DNA of 64,000 nucleotides from Pseudothermotoga_B sp051235805 (GCF_051235805.1 NZ_JBPNXV010000001.1:1488001-1552000), one strand, 5' to 3'. Positions 27,264-36,910 are shown, counted from the stretch's first letter. Notes: generated by a model from the letters alone, not told the origin. Numbers and translations are program-made.

Positions 27264-28509
27264 TCTTTGCACCTCCTGTGTTGGCATTTTCGAATATCTT
27301 TGCCGAAATGCTCTTGACCTTTTCCGCAATAATTTCAATCCAAACGTTATCACGAAAATCGTGTGTAGATGCACCTTCCTCGGCAGCGCGTCTGTACACA
27401 TCTTCCATCAGAAGCGCCTTTGCATCGATCGACCAATTTTTCATTATATATTCTTTTCCAGCTTTTTTCATTTGATCGTAGAGGCTTAAATCGTTCAGTA
27501 ACCGTTCAACTCTTTCGACGAACTCCTCTAAAACAGGTTCTTTGACCAACAACGCACCTTGTCCTTCGACCAAGACATCGGCTATACCCATCTTTGCAAC
27601 GGCAACAACTGGTGTGCCCGCAGCAAGAGATTCCAGTACCACCAGTCCTTGGGTCTCACTCTCAGAGCCAAAGACAAAGAGATCGGCTTGTCTGTAATAA
27701 TTGGCAAGTCTACTTCTGGACATATAACCGGTGAAGGTGACACGCGAATCTATGCCAAATTCTCTGACCATGTGCAGCAATGACGATCTCTCAGGACCAT
27801 CTCCGACTATCATCAGGTGTAAATCATACCTTCTTTTGAGTAACGTTCTAAAGAGATCAACGATGAACGCTACGTTCTTTTCCTTTGCCAGCCTGCCTAC
27901 GAACAGCAAGATCTTTGTTCTCTTGTCTATGCCATGACGTTCTCTTATGTCAAATTCATTTGGAGCTTCAAAGAGCTCAACATCCATGCCAGTTGGAATC
28001 ACATGAATTGGCTTGATCACACCATATCTCAGTAGTTCTTTTTCTATTTTCTCTGTTGGCGCAATGACTCGATTGACCATGTTACAAAACCATGCAGAAA
28101 ACTCTTCCACACTCTTTGCGGAGGGTGTTAATGGCTTTGGAATGTAGTGTCTGTACTCCACCAACAGGGTATGATATGTGTGAACATGAGGAATCTGCAA
28201 ACGCCTTTGAACCGTCAAAGCCCTAAAACCAAGAGCGAACGGTGCGTGGCTGTGAATAACCTCTATCTTCTTTTGTCTGATGAAGTTCAACAAAGGCAAA
28301 ATTCGACCACTTCTGGGAATGATGTGGTTCTTTTCCCACTTGAACTGAATCCCACCTAAAGAAAAGACTGTCTCATCCTTTGGTCCAATTGGAGCAACGA
28401 TATAAACTTCATGCCCCAGCTTTTCAAGAGCACGTTTGTACAGACTCACAGAGGTTGCTACCCCGTTGACTTGGGGTATATATGTGTCAGTGAACATCGC
28501 GATTTTCAA
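27223..28509 (-). CDS. GT4 glycosyltransferase, probably glycolipid synthase
   Basis: About 428 residues of GT-B fold. The N-terminus KIAMFTDTYIPQVNGVATS is the donor/acceptor glycine loop, and the C-terminal domain carries GDGPERSSL and FGSESETQGLVVLESLAAGTPVVA, the EX7E retaining-enzyme signature. Close relatives make glucosyl-diacylglycerols; I recall such a protein from T. maritima (TM0744). The start is set at the TTG at 28509 after GGTGGTGAT rather than the GTG at 28521, which lies within that ribosome binding site. It overlaps the MMPL gene by 23 nt, which suggests joint work on envelope lipids. Confidence 0.88.
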   Translation of the reverse strand: MKIAMFTDTYIPQVNGVATSVSLYKRALEKLGHEVYIVAPIGPKDETVFSLGGIQFKWEKNHIIPRSGRILPLLNFIRQKKIEVIHSHAPFALGFRALTVQRRLQIPHVHTYHTLLVEYRHYIPKPLTPSAKSVEEFSAWFCNMVNRVIAPTEKIEKELLRYGVIKPIHVIPTGMDVELFEAPNEFDIRERHGIDKRTKILLFVGRLAKEKNVAFIVDLFRTLLKRRYDLHLMIVGDGPERSSLLHMVREFGIDSRVTFTGYMSRSRLANYYRQADLFVFGSESETQGLVVLESLAAGTPVVAVAKMGIADVLVEGQGALLVKEPVLEEFVERVERLLNDLSLYDQMKKAGKEYIMKNWSIDAKALLMEDVYRRAAEEGASTHDFRDNVWIEIIAEKVKSISAKIFENANTGGAKNVTTERFTRSRRG

Positions 28510-30817
28510 CAATATCACCACCTTTGAAAAAATACTCCGCTACAAAGACTGTTATCAACCAAGCCGAGGCCAATCCAACTGCCATTAGTATTCCGAATTC
28601 CTGTAAGAGCTTACCCTCTGCAAACGCGAAACTGCCGAAAGCCACAACCGTTGTAAAGGTGCAAAAAGTAACAGACTTCAATGTTCTGGCGAGCTGAAGA
28701 CTGTCAGAGCTCTTTGAAGCATGCTTCATGTGAATCAAACCATCAACGCCTGTACCAACGAGTATCGGTATCAAAAGCAGAGTCATGAAGGTAGCATGAA
28801 TGTCAAAGATCGAACCGATACCAAAAGTAACAACTATGGAAATGATCACTGAGGAAAGAATCAACAAACTTCCTCTGATTGACTTCAAGTCTATAATCAA
28901 CATAATGAACACACCCAAGCAGACGAAAAACGAAAGCCAGTAGATCGTTCCTTTCATGTCTTTCATCACGCTGTACAAGATCGTAGGATAGCCATAGGAT
29001 TTGACACCATTGCGCTGGAAAAAGTTGAAAACTTCCTTTATCCTGTTTTCCTTATAGAGATCTTGAACTGTATCGGTGTACAACACAAACTTAGTCTTGC
29101 CACCTTGGTCGTAGAAGAACATCGGAACATCTTTCTTAAGTTCAGCCAAAACGTCTTCGATGTTCTTGGAGTTCTTCACCATTGAAAGCATCTCGAGTAT
29201 CTGACCGTACATACCCACTCTTTTAAAGACGGCAACCAGAAATGGATTGTTCACAACCTGAAAGAGATCTGAATACATATTTGGCAAAGTCTTCACAGCA
29301 TCTTCGGAAGCATACTCCAAAATACTCAGAACCGAAAGCGGTGGTGTCAGGAAACCAGAATCTCTGATGAGACAATCTATCTTTCTGAGTTCCTCCAGAT
29401 TCTCTGCCAAAATACAAATCTCACCGAAACCGACCTTTTGAAAACTCCTTTTCACCTCTTCGAAGGCTATAGACGACTCAGCTTTTTCCGAGACCAGTCC
29501 CGATGGTGTGTACCAGTAATTCTTGAGGTTTAGAAAGCCAATGGGCACGAAGATGAGAATGACCGCTACTGTTATCACTCTTATGATTCGCTTGGCTTTC
29601 CCTCTGAAGAAAAACAGAAAACCCTGCTCCTGTGCTCCCTTCTTAATCTTTGGCTTTAAAACCAAAACCAGAGATGGAAGAAAGAAAAGCATCGTTAAGA
29701 AAAATATACAGACACCTATAATCGCAAAGGCTCCCATTTGCATAAATGGTTTTGAGAGGCCAAAGAACATAGAGGAGAAAGCTCCAACAGTCGTCAGAAG
29801 AGCAGCAGAAGAAGGCTTTATGAATTCTACTATTGCTGTTAACACGTCATCTGAACAGATTTTCTCTTCTTTCGCATGTGCTGTGATCTTTGTGATCATG
29901 TGCAACCCATAGTCGATACCCAAACCAAGAACCATCGCATTGACGAAAGAAGTCACGATGTTTATTTCTCCTAAAAAGAACTTTGTTATACCCAAGGTCA
30001 TGAACATCGCAACGATCATTGAGCTGAACAACATCATTAGCATAGAAAAACTTCTGTAACCAAGATAGATTACAGCACATATGCCAACCAGCGACAAAGT
30101 TGTTGTCAGTAGAAAGTCTTTTTTCACCTGCTCGTTCGATTCATAAACGCCAACTGAGGTCCCAGTGAAAAGAAATCTAACTCCACTCTCTTTGGTTAAC
30201 TGCTGGGCGATTCTTTTCAGGTTCTGTACGGCTTGACTTACCCTGTTGACATCTATGAAACTGTCTTTCAAAACGAAGTTTATAATCACCACGCGCTGAT
30301 CTGGCGAAATCATTATGAACTGCTCTATTCCCTTTCGCTTCTCATACTCTTCCAACAATTGCTGAACTGTTACAAGAGATTGTGCCATCCTTCTGTACTC
30401 AGAGAAGTCCAACAAATTGTTTGTGTTCAAGGTAAAAGAATTCTCGATCTTCCTCAGATTTGTTGAATCTATCGCAAGGAAACCATACTTGATGAAAACT
30501 TCTGGATTATCGAGTTTCATGGTTTCCACTATGTACTCAGTCTGTTCGAATCGATCTTTAAGCTTCGCTAAAGCGTCTTTCGTCTTCTCGATATTTCCTT
30601 CGGTATAGGCAATCACAGTTAGAGTATTGGAAGAAAGCTTCTCAGCTAAGAAGTCGATTTGTTCTGCGTAGAATGTAGCATCCTTAGGAGCAAGGCTTGC
30701 CAAATCGGAGTTCACCGATAAACCTGCTAGTCCGTAATATCCGAATACTATTGCAAGTACTAAGAAAACAACCACAATGAAAAGGCGATTCTTGATCACA
30801 AAGTTACCAACAGCCAA
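28487..30817 (-). CDS. MMPL/RND-superfamily membrane transporter
   Basis: About 776 residues with twelve predicted membrane helices in two repeats, each a single helix, a large extracytoplasmic loop and five helices. The LGLGIDYGLHMITKI motif in the first repeat and GTGVDGLIHMKH in the second hold the aspartates of the RND proton relay. MMPL-type proteins export lipids and glycolipids across the membrane. The TTG start at 30817 is chosen from GGTGGTGAG just upstream. The gene lies between unknown envelope genes and the GT4 gene. Confidence 0.9.
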   Translation of the reverse strand: MAVGNFVIKNRLFIVVVFLVLAIVFGYYGLAGLSVNSDLASLAPKDATFYAEQIDFLAEKLSSNTLTVIAYTEGNIEKTKDALAKLKDRFEQTEYIVETMKLDNPEVFIKYGFLAIDSTNLRKIENSFTLNTNNLLDFSEYRRMAQSLVTVQQLLEEYEKRKGIEQFIMISPDQRVVIINFVLKDSFIDVNRVSQAVQNLKRIAQQLTKESGVRFLFTGTSVGVYESNEQVKKDFLLTTTLSLVGICAVIYLGYRSFSMLMMLFSSMIVAMFMTLGITKFFLGEINIVTSFVNAMVLGLGIDYGLHMITKITAHAKEEKICSDDVLTAIVEFIKPSSAALLTTVGAFSSMFFGLSKPFMQMGAFAIIGVCIFFLTMLFFLPSLVLVLKPKIKKGAQEQGFLFFFRGKAKRIIRVITVAVILIFVPIGFLNLKNYWYTPSGLVSEKAESSIAFEEVKRSFQKVGFGEICILAENLEELRKIDCLIRDSGFLTPPLSVLSILEYASEDAVKTLPNMYSDLFQVVNNPFLVAVFKRVGMYGQILEMLSMVKNSKNIEDVLAELKKDVPMFFYDQGGKTKFVLYTDTVQDLYKENRIKEVFNFFQRNGVKSYGYPTILYSVMKDMKGTIYWLSFFVCLGVFIMLIIDLKSIRGSLLILSSVIISIVVTFGIGSIFDIHATFMTLLLIPILVGTGVDGLIHMKHASKSSDSLQLARTLKSVTFCTFTTVVAFGSFAFAEGKLLQEFGILMAVGLASAWLITVFVAEYFFKGGDIVENRDVH

Positions 30818-31260
30818 CGTCTCACCACCAGCATGACCATTATACACGCCGCAGTCCTGATGATCTGAATCGTCCACCTGTAATAACCAGCGGAAATCAT
30901 CACCGAATGCGTGAAACTAATTGCTATGGAAAGCATCGGTGGCAACTGTAACATTCCCAAGATTCGAAAATAAACGGGCAAGAAGAAATAAGGAATGAAG
31001 AACAAAGGTAAAGATAGGGCTTTTCTGATATCTCTTTCAAAGAGCGCAACAACTCCACTCAGAATAATCACATAGATGAACATGAAAATGTTCAGTTCGA
31101 TGTACTTGAATGTATAATTTGTGTTCAAGAGCACGTATTTCAGTAGATCTAGCATTGAAAACCACAGAACATTCGCCAGAATGAAAGGCACAAGAAGCGT
31201 CCAGTAATCAGCAACTTTTGATATTCTCTTAGCTGAGTAGAGAAGTTCAAAGTAGTTCAT
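30796..31260 (-). CDS. Unknown membrane protein
   Basis: 154 residues with four or five predicted transmembrane segments and few charged residues outside them; no family I recognise. It resembles Yip1-type proteins in size and helix spacing only. It overlaps both neighbours (4 nt upstream, 22 nt downstream), so it is most likely an accessory of the MMPL exporter or the envelope genes around it. That is inference from context. Confidence 0.75.
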   Translation of the reverse strand: MNYFELLYSAKRISKVADYWTLLVPFILANVLWFSMLDLLKYVLLNTNYTFKYIELNIFMFIYVIILSGVVALFERDIRKALSLPLFFIPYFFLPVYFRILGMLQLPPMLSIAISFTHSVMISAGYYRWTIQIIRTAACIMVMLVVRRWLLVTL

Positions 31261-31853
31261 CTGGTTTCTATCACCTCTACACCATACCTCTGTGACAGCA
31301 GTATCAAAGGACTTATCAGTCTTTCGTCACTCTGCTCAAAGTTGAGATTTGGTCCTTCACCATTCAGAGCCATCAGGATCACCTTTGCAACATCAGAGTG
31401 ATCACGGAGCGCATAACCAGAATCAGTCAAAGTTATTCTGGGCTTGTACAAAAACAACACATCTTTGTAGGTAAAAGATGCGTATATGAGGTATTCGTAG
31501 TAATTGTCCTTCAAATAGACCTTTCTCTCATCGGGTTTAGCACCTGTCTTTCTCGTTGCTTCATCGAGCATTTGTTCGTACGCTGCCAGTGACTGCACAC
31601 GAATGACCGAGCTACGAAACGGGATTTTCACAGTCACCCTCTGACCCATCGAAAGAGCCTTTCTGTACAGAATAATCTGTTCTGCTATGACTTTTAGTTC
31701 ACTCACCAACTCTTCAACAGGTGAAGAGATAACAACACGCGGGAATGGGTTAACGATGAAAAGTTCATCCCGATCGCTCGTTGCATAAAGAAAAACCAAA
31801 GAAACGGCGAAGCAGATCAGGAAAGATACTACAGCCATTCCCGCAGAGGTCAT
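31257..31853 (-). CDS. Unknown membrane-anchored protein
   Basis: 198 residues. One N-terminal transmembrane segment (about 5-24) is followed by a soluble extracytoplasmic domain of mixed alpha/beta prediction; no motif I recognise. It overlaps the ctpA stop by 4 nt upstream and the next membrane protein gene by 4 nt downstream. Its size, anchor and position suggest an envelope protein processed by, or working with, the adjacent protease and MMPL exporter, but nothing in the sequence proves this. Confidence 0.75.
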   Translation of the reverse strand: MTSAGMAVVSFLICFAVSLVFLYATSDRDELFIVNPFPRVVISSPVEELVSELKVIAEQIILYRKALSMGQRVTVKIPFRSSVIRVQSLAAYEQMLDEATRKTGAKPDERKVYLKDNYYEYLIYASFTYKDVLFLYKPRITLTDSGYALRDHSDVAKVILMALNGEGPNLNFEQSDERLISPLILLSQRYGVEVIETR

Positions 31854-33070
31854 TTGATCATCCCCAGAAGGACCTCCAATCCTTTAACTAAGTAAGGGTC
31901 GCTCATATCGATATCTATGATCTTCTTGGTATAATCAACGGCAGCAGATTCTCGCTTCGTCGTTGTCGCTTCTTCCACATAAACATCTGGTTCTATGCCT
32001 ATCTTGTGTATGTCCTTTCCGGATGGAGTCATGTAATGGGCTGTGGTCAAGTACAGAGTCCCACCGTTGCTCAAAGGGAATCCTGTCTGGACAGAACCTT
32101 TTCCAAAAGTTTTCTCGCCAACAATCTTCGCTATTTCATAATCTTTGAGCGCTCCGGTCAGTATCTCAGATGCGGAGGCCGATCCTTTGTTCACCAAAAC
32201 AACTATCGGTACATTTGGATAGTTGTTGCCTTTGGATTCATAAACTTCTTCTATTCCGTACGCATTTTTCGTTTTAACGACCACACCTTTATCTATGAAA
32301 TAACTCGCAACCTCTATGGCGCTGTTGAGATATCCGCCGGGGTTATCTCGCAAATCCAGTATCAAACCCTTCACACCTCTTGCAAAGATATCGTTCAAAG
32401 CCTCTGCCATCTCTTCTGAGGTCTTTGCTCCAAATCTGGTTATGAGTGTGTATCCAATTCGACCTTTGGAGGTTTCTATAAACGCGTGTTTGACTGGAAT
32501 TATCTGTATCTTCTCCCTGATCAATTCGAAAGTTAAAAGTGTATCAACACCTTCTCTCAAAATCTTTATTCTCACCGTTGTACCAGGCTTACCACGTAAC
32601 TTTCTGACGGCTTCCATGTACTCCATCTCGCTTACTGGTTGGTCGTCTATCGATACTATTCTGTCGCCAGCCTTCAAGCCTGCCCTCCAGGCAGGGGTAC
32701 CGTACATGGGCGAGACAACCTTCACGGCTTTGTATTCGCTGTCATATGTGACTTCGATACCAAGACCTCCATACTCGCCTTCCATCTCTATCTGTTTTTC
32801 CTCCACACCTTCTGGATTTTCATAATATGAGAAATCATCTCCCAAACCCTTCACCAATCCGTCTATTGCTGAATCCATGAGCTTGTTCAAATTGATATCG
32901 TCCTTTTGATAATAGGTGTTCAAAATGTAGGACAGAGTCTGATAAAAAGGCTCAAGGGCTTTGTTCACATCTTTTGTTGTGACAGCCGCTGAAAGAATTA
33001 GACTTGCTACAATTACCGAGATCGCCATCACGATAACAAAGATCAGGGAATTTCTCTTCATTTTCATCAC
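31850..33070 (-). CDS. ctpA: Carboxyl-terminal processing peptidase (S41 family)
   Basis: 406-residue exported serine protease. An N-terminal signal anchor (about 9-30) is followed by a PDZ domain (about 95-175, with GLGIEVTY and GLKAGDRIVSIDD). The S41 catalytic domain has GLILDLRDNPGG, the Ser-rich nucleophile region GSASASEILTGAL (S297-S301) and the Lys general base in GEKTFGKGSVQ. It trims C-termini of periplasmic proteins and is often involved in cell-wall enzyme control. It overlaps trmI by 4 nt. Confidence 0.95.
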   Translation of the reverse strand: MMKMKRNSLIFVIVMAISVIVASLILSAAVTTKDVNKALEPFYQTLSYILNTYYQKDDINLNKLMDSAIDGLVKGLGDDFSYYENPEGVEEKQIEMEGEYGGLGIEVTYDSEYKAVKVVSPMYGTPAWRAGLKAGDRIVSIDDQPVSEMEYMEAVRKLRGKPGTTVRIKILREGVDTLLTFELIREKIQIIPVKHAFIETSKGRIGYTLITRFGAKTSEEMAEALNDIFARGVKGLILDLRDNPGGYLNSAIEVASYFIDKGVVVKTKNAYGIEEVYESKGNNYPNVPIVVLVNKGSASASEILTGALKDYEIAKIVGEKTFGKGSVQTGFPLSNGGTLYLTTAHYMTPSGKDIHKIGIEPDVYVEEATTTKRESAAVDYTKKIIDIDMSDPYLVKGLEVLLGMIK

Positions 33071-33846
33071 TCCTCTTCATTCACCTTACGGCCAAATATC
33101 ATGTAGGCAGTATGTGCCACCATCCTGTCGAATGGTCTTAACCTCTCTGAAACAGGTTTGTACTGTCTGAAAAGACTTTCCCAGACTTCCAAGTTTATGA
33201 AATTACATTTTTCCATCTGTGCAAGAACCATTTGTACCTGATTGGTCGTTGGACAAACGATCGCCAAATTACCAGATCCAACCAGTGCTCTGTAACAGTT
33301 TTCAATGTAGTTCCAAGGATCGGGGACATCTAAGAAAATCGCATCCACTATTTCATCAAAGCCTTCTTGGATGTCTCTCAGTTTGATCTCAACTCTTTCC
33401 AATACTCCCCATTTTGAGAGATTGGACTCTGCCAGCATTTTGAAATCCTCTCTCTTTTCGTAAGCAAAGACCTTACCAGATGTACCAACGGCTCTCGCAA
33501 GTGCGGCGCACATAGCGCCACTACCAACGCCGGCATCTATTACACAGTCCCCTTCCTTTACATCGAGCATCATGAGTATGTAACCTATGTCCTTTGGATA
33601 AACGATTTGTGTTCTTCTGTTCATCTTGAAAATCTCGTCGATCAACCTTGGTCGCATGACCCTGAAAAAGTTGCCATTTCTCGATTCACATTTGCTTCCA
33701 TAAGCTTTGCCGACTAGATTACCGAGCTCTACGATTCCTTTATGAGTACCAAAAGCCGCGTCTTGAACCTGGACGATAAACTCTGAGCCATCATCAAAAA
33801 CCAACATAACTCTGTCACCGATTTTGACAAGGTCTTTCTCGCTCAT
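33067..33846 (-). CDS. trmI: tRNA (adenine(58)-N1)-methyltransferase TrmI
   Basis: 259-residue Rossmann-fold methyltransferase making m1A58 in the tRNA T-loop, a modification important for thermostability. An N-terminal beta domain (FDDGSEFIVQ) precedes YPKDIGYILMMLDVKEGD, the SAM loop VIDAGVGSGAMCAALA, and the catalytic LDVPDPWNYIENC. These are standard TrmI signatures. It acts as a homotetramer in known cases. It overlaps the neighbouring genes by 4 nt on each side. Confidence 0.96.
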   Translation of the reverse strand: MSEKDLVKIGDRVMLVFDDGSEFIVQVQDAAFGTHKGIVELGNLVGKAYGSKCESRNGNFFRVMRPRLIDEIFKMNRRTQIVYPKDIGYILMMLDVKEGDCVIDAGVGSGAMCAALARAVGTSGKVFAYEKREDFKMLAESNLSKWGVLERVEIKLRDIQEGFDEIVDAIFLDVPDPWNYIENCYRALVGSGNLAIVCPTTNQVQMVLAQMEKCNFINLEVWESLFRQYKPVSERLRPFDRMVAHTAYMIFGRKVNEEE

Positions 33847-34298
33847 GATCCTCCCTCTATAGGCCAGCTGGACCAGATATCTCTCACAAAGCCATACCGT
33901 ATGTCCACATAGTTCAGCAATCTTTCTCTTCTCTTGCCATCGACTACAAAGTATACAGAGTCTATTGCCTTGAAATTCTCAAAGATCGTCCTGAGCAATT
34001 GGTGAATGAGATACCTCTCTTCCTGAAAGTTAAAACCAGCTACTGCCAAGGATCTCAAATCAATAACCAACGACTTTTCCACAAAGAAGTACGCCCTCAA
34101 AAGATTCTTCTGAACAAAAGTGAGCGCACCTGCTTCGGGTTGCGATAATTTCTCAAACAAAAAATTCAGTACATCCTCTCCATCGTATCTCACGTTAACC
34201 GCTATTGGAGAAAGAGATTGATCAAGGTAGAACACCGTATAAGTTCTGCAGAAGATAACTGCAGGCAAGAGAATCACTAAAAGAACCAACTTTCTCAT
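33843..34298 (-). CDS. Exported GerMN-domain protein
   Basis: 151 residues. A signal peptide (cleavage near residue 17, after IFC/RT) is followed by a domain matching the GerM/Germane pattern: a strand VIDLRSLAVAGF, a helix LIHQLLRTIFENFKAI and a final strand VYFVVDGKR. GerMN domains occur in envelope and sporulation proteins and often next to N-acetylmuramoyl-alanine amidases. Here the adjacent upstream gene looks like a degenerate amidase, which fits. The exact function is unknown. Confidence 0.7.
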   Translation of the reverse strand: MRKLVLLVILLPAVIFCRTYTVFYLDQSLSPIAVNVRYDGEDVLNFLFEKLSQPEAGALTFVQKNLLRAYFFVEKSLVIDLRSLAVAGFNFQEERYLIHQLLRTIFENFKAIDSVYFVVDGKRRERLLNYVDIRYGFVRDIWSSWPIEGGS

Positions 34299-35222
34299 TC
34301 ACCGAAGCAACTCCTTTAGATACTCCTCAATCTCGAGCAATCTCTGTTCGTCTGAGAGCAGTAGAACCATCGCTATCTTTCCAACAGGCAGATCGTAAAT
34401 AGGACATATTTCCAGCTTCAAATCAAACCGAACTGCCAATTGCTGTGCAATTCTTTTCGTATGCGCATAAAAAGGCCAGTCGGAGCCCTCGAATTCCGGT
34501 GCATATGGCCTGATGATGATCCTGTCATCTCCATTCGAATAAAAAACCACAACATCGCTTTTCGAGGCCTCCAAGGATTGCCCCAATCTCGCCACGACTA
34601 AATTGTGATATGAAAAACCTTCAGGTACGAGTACGAGACGAATCAAACCCGGCATCTGAATCTCTTGCTCGATCTTTCTGTCGGTTGGAAGGCTTTGGAC
34701 TAACTGACCAGGCTTGTAAACACTTCCATTTGCTATAACATAACCTTTACTCAGAACTGTTATGAGCCCTTCTTCTTGTTTAAAGACCAGTCTGTTAATA
34801 CCTTCGTAGGTTATCTCGATTATATCACCCATCTGAGAGACTTTGTCGATCACCATGTCGGGTAATACGATCTTCGATTCTTGCTCGATAAACAGCAGCT
34901 GAAAGGCTGAAAGGATATCTTTGAATGGCACTACCTTACTTTTCTTCGTAATCCCGTCGATTATGAAGACATCGGCATTCTTGTCAAAACCTATCGTATG
35001 ACCAGCCCATACCAAATACTGAAAATCACCTATCTGTCCTGTGGATGGGCTGTCGATCCCCAGGATCTTTGTGTACTCTTCAAAGAACGAAACAAAAGAA
35101 GACCAGCTCATCGTATTCTGAAGATCTGCCGACGAGTAGATTAACTTATCCCCGATGTAAAGATCAAAGGAAAAGCAGAAACTCCAAAGTGATATCAGCA
35201 ATAACAACAACGTTCTCTTCAA
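34299..35222 (-). CDS. Exported protein with degenerate amidase_3-like domain
   Basis: 307 residues with a signal peptide (about 1-18). Residues 25-110 resemble the small beta domain often found before cell-wall amidases. The C-terminal 120 residues follow the amidase_3 pattern: a first strand LIRLVLVPEG, a helix, VVVFYSNGDD in place of VVLTRxxD, and a last strand KIAMVLLLSDEQRLLEIEEYL in place of the ELGFlsN region. The zinc-binding His and Glu of real amidases are absent. I infer a non-catalytic wall-binding or regulatory relative. It abuts the GerMN gene and overlaps the kinase gene by 4 nt. Confidence 0.55.
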   Translation of the reverse strand: MKRTLLLLLISLWSFCFSFDLYIGDKLIYSSADLQNTMSWSSFVSFFEEYTKILGIDSPSTGQIGDFQYLVWAGHTIGFDKNADVFIIDGITKKSKVVPFKDILSAFQLLFIEQESKIVLPDMVIDKVSQMGDIIEITYEGINRLVFKQEEGLITVLSKGYVIANGSVYKPGQLVQSLPTDRKIEQEIQMPGLIRLVLVPEGFSYHNLVVARLGQSLEASKSDVVVFYSNGDDRIIIRPYAPEFEGSDWPFYAHTKRIAQQLAVRFDLKLEICPIYDLPVGKIAMVLLLSDEQRLLEIEEYLKELLR

Positions 35223-36892
35223 TACTTGAATACACTCCTTCCCACAAACTCTCTGAGAATTGAACTCCTTGGAATGTCCTCTATGTTGGTGATGGGCAAG
35301 AAATAGTCTAAAAGTTTCGTCAATCTCAAGGCTTCAGAATACTCTGCTTCATCTGGAGAGATTTGTACCAAAAGTTGCTCGGCGAAGATCTTTAGTACCG
35401 CAAGTTCGTATACAATTGCCGAATTGAACATCACATCTGCCTCTTCTTGAAACGGAAAGATATACTTTTCTTCGCCTCTTCTAACATTAGGCCACATCCT
35501 CAACGTGTCTAAGGCGGAATGACCTCGAAACTTGTAATCTCGTACGATCCTTCTAAGCAAGCGGGTATCAGTTGTAGTTATTCTGTTGTGTGCGTCGAGG
35601 TTTAGCTGTGTCAACGCACTCACGTACACCTTGAATTTGAAAGACCTGTCAATAGAAGGCGTCAATTTCTCGTTCAAACCGTGTATGCCTTCTATCACTA
35701 TTGGTTGATCTTTCCTCAAACGAACTGTTTTGTCAGACCAACTTCTCTTACCAGATTTGAAGTCAAAACGAGGTAAGCAGAGTTCTTTGCCGTCGATTAA
35801 ATCGGCCAAATGCCGGTTGAAAAGCTCTATATCTATCGCTTCCAAAGCTTCGAAATCATAGTTCCCAGATTCATCTCTTGGTGTCTTTTCTCTGTCGACA
35901 AAGTAATCGTCGAGTGAAATACTGAGAGGTTGAAAACCGAAGACTTTGAGTTGAATCATCAGCCTCTTTGCAAAGGTTGTTTTTCCCGAGGAAGATGGAC
36001 CGGCGATCAAAATCAGTCGAGCTCCGCTGTTTGCGTACTGTTCAGCAATCTGGGCTATCTTTTTCTCGTGGAGCGCTTCACTCAGTAACATCAATTCGAC
36101 AACGGCTCTCTCACCAGCAGCAATCAGTTCATTCAAGTCTGCAACTGTGTTAATTCCAATTACATCGAGCCATCTGGCATATTCAAGAAAAACGGACGAC
36201 AACTTTGGTAGTGGCTTAGGTTTGGTAACACTTTGTGGATTTGATCGATCGGGAAGGATGAGCAAGAATCCGTCTTTCTCTTTGGCAAGATCGAAGTATT
36301 TCAAACAGCCGGTACTCGGGGGCATGTAGCCATAATAATAGTCGTAGTAATTGAGGCATTTGTAGAGCTTTATCGTCTTTTTCTTTCTGAACTTGAAAAG
36401 TCTGATTCTATCTGCATCACCTTGATTCGAAAAGATCTCGAAGGCTTCATTTTTGTAGAATTCTTGTTTTTCAAATGGTACGTTCTGTTCAACGAGCTCG
36501 AGCATTCTCATCTTGATTCTCTGAATCTCTTCATCTGTGAAGTTTTTCCTTTCCCCATTCTTTCTCAGTTCACAGTACAGAGCATTGCCTATTGAATGAA
36601 GCACCCATAGTTGGTATCCTCTGTAGTATTCCTTCAAAACCATGTGCAGAAGAAAGAGGACACCTCTTTGATAGATCCTCAAACCGTCCAGGGTCGATAG
36701 ATCTATGAATTCAATTGTTCCGCCTCTATCGAGAGGTTTGTTGAGTTCTACAATACTGTTATTTATTCTGGCAGCTAAGATTGGTGTTTTATGGTATTTC
36801 GCATACTTGGAGGCATAATCTGTAAGCCGTTCACCTTGAGAGACTGTCACTTCTTCACCCGTATCAGTCATCATTAACCTCAGTTCTCTCAA
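35219..36892 (-). CDS. TGS-domain nucleoside (uridine-type) kinase fusion
   Basis: 557 residues. An N-terminal TGS domain (about 1-65) is followed by a region like the second additional domain of threonyl-tRNA synthetase (about 70-210). A C-terminal P-loop kinase of the uridine kinase/phosphoribulokinase group has GPSSSGKTTFAKR (K304), a LSLDDYFVDR-like motif, and VIEGIHGLNE. Proteins with this layout, including one from T. maritima (TM0751 in my memory), phosphorylate pyrimidine nucleosides or nucleotides. The start is TTG at 36892 with AGGAGGTGATGG upstream. It heads the eleven-gene minus-strand operon. Confidence 0.92.
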   Translation of the reverse strand: MRELRLMMTDTGEEVTVSQGERLTDYASKYAKYHKTPILAARINNSIVELNKPLDRGGTIEFIDLSTLDGLRIYQRGVLFLLHMVLKEYYRGYQLWVLHSIGNALYCELRKNGERKNFTDEEIQRIKMRMLELVEQNVPFEKQEFYKNEAFEIFSNQGDADRIRLFKFRKKKTIKLYKCLNYYDYYYGYMPPSTGCLKYFDLAKEKDGFLLILPDRSNPQSVTKPKPLPKLSSVFLEYARWLDVIGINTVADLNELIAAGERAVVELMLLSEALHEKKIAQIAEQYANSGARLILIAGPSSSGKTTFAKRLMIQLKVFGFQPLSISLDDYFVDREKTPRDESGNYDFEALEAIDIELFNRHLADLIDGKELCLPRFDFKSGKRSWSDKTVRLRKDQPIVIEGIHGLNEKLTPSIDRSFKFKVYVSALTQLNLDAHNRITTTDTRLLRRIVRDYKFRGHSALDTLRMWPNVRRGEEKYIFPFQEEADVMFNSAIVYELAVLKIFAEQLLVQISPDEAEYSEALRLTKLLDYFLPITNIEDIPRSSILREFVGRSVFKY

Positions 36893-36910
36893 ACCATCAC
36901 CTCCTAAATG

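Noticed and set aside
32316..32825. 169-residue open frame on the plus strand
   Set aside because: Antisense to the PDZ and catalytic parts of ctpA; no homologous motif and no initiation signal.
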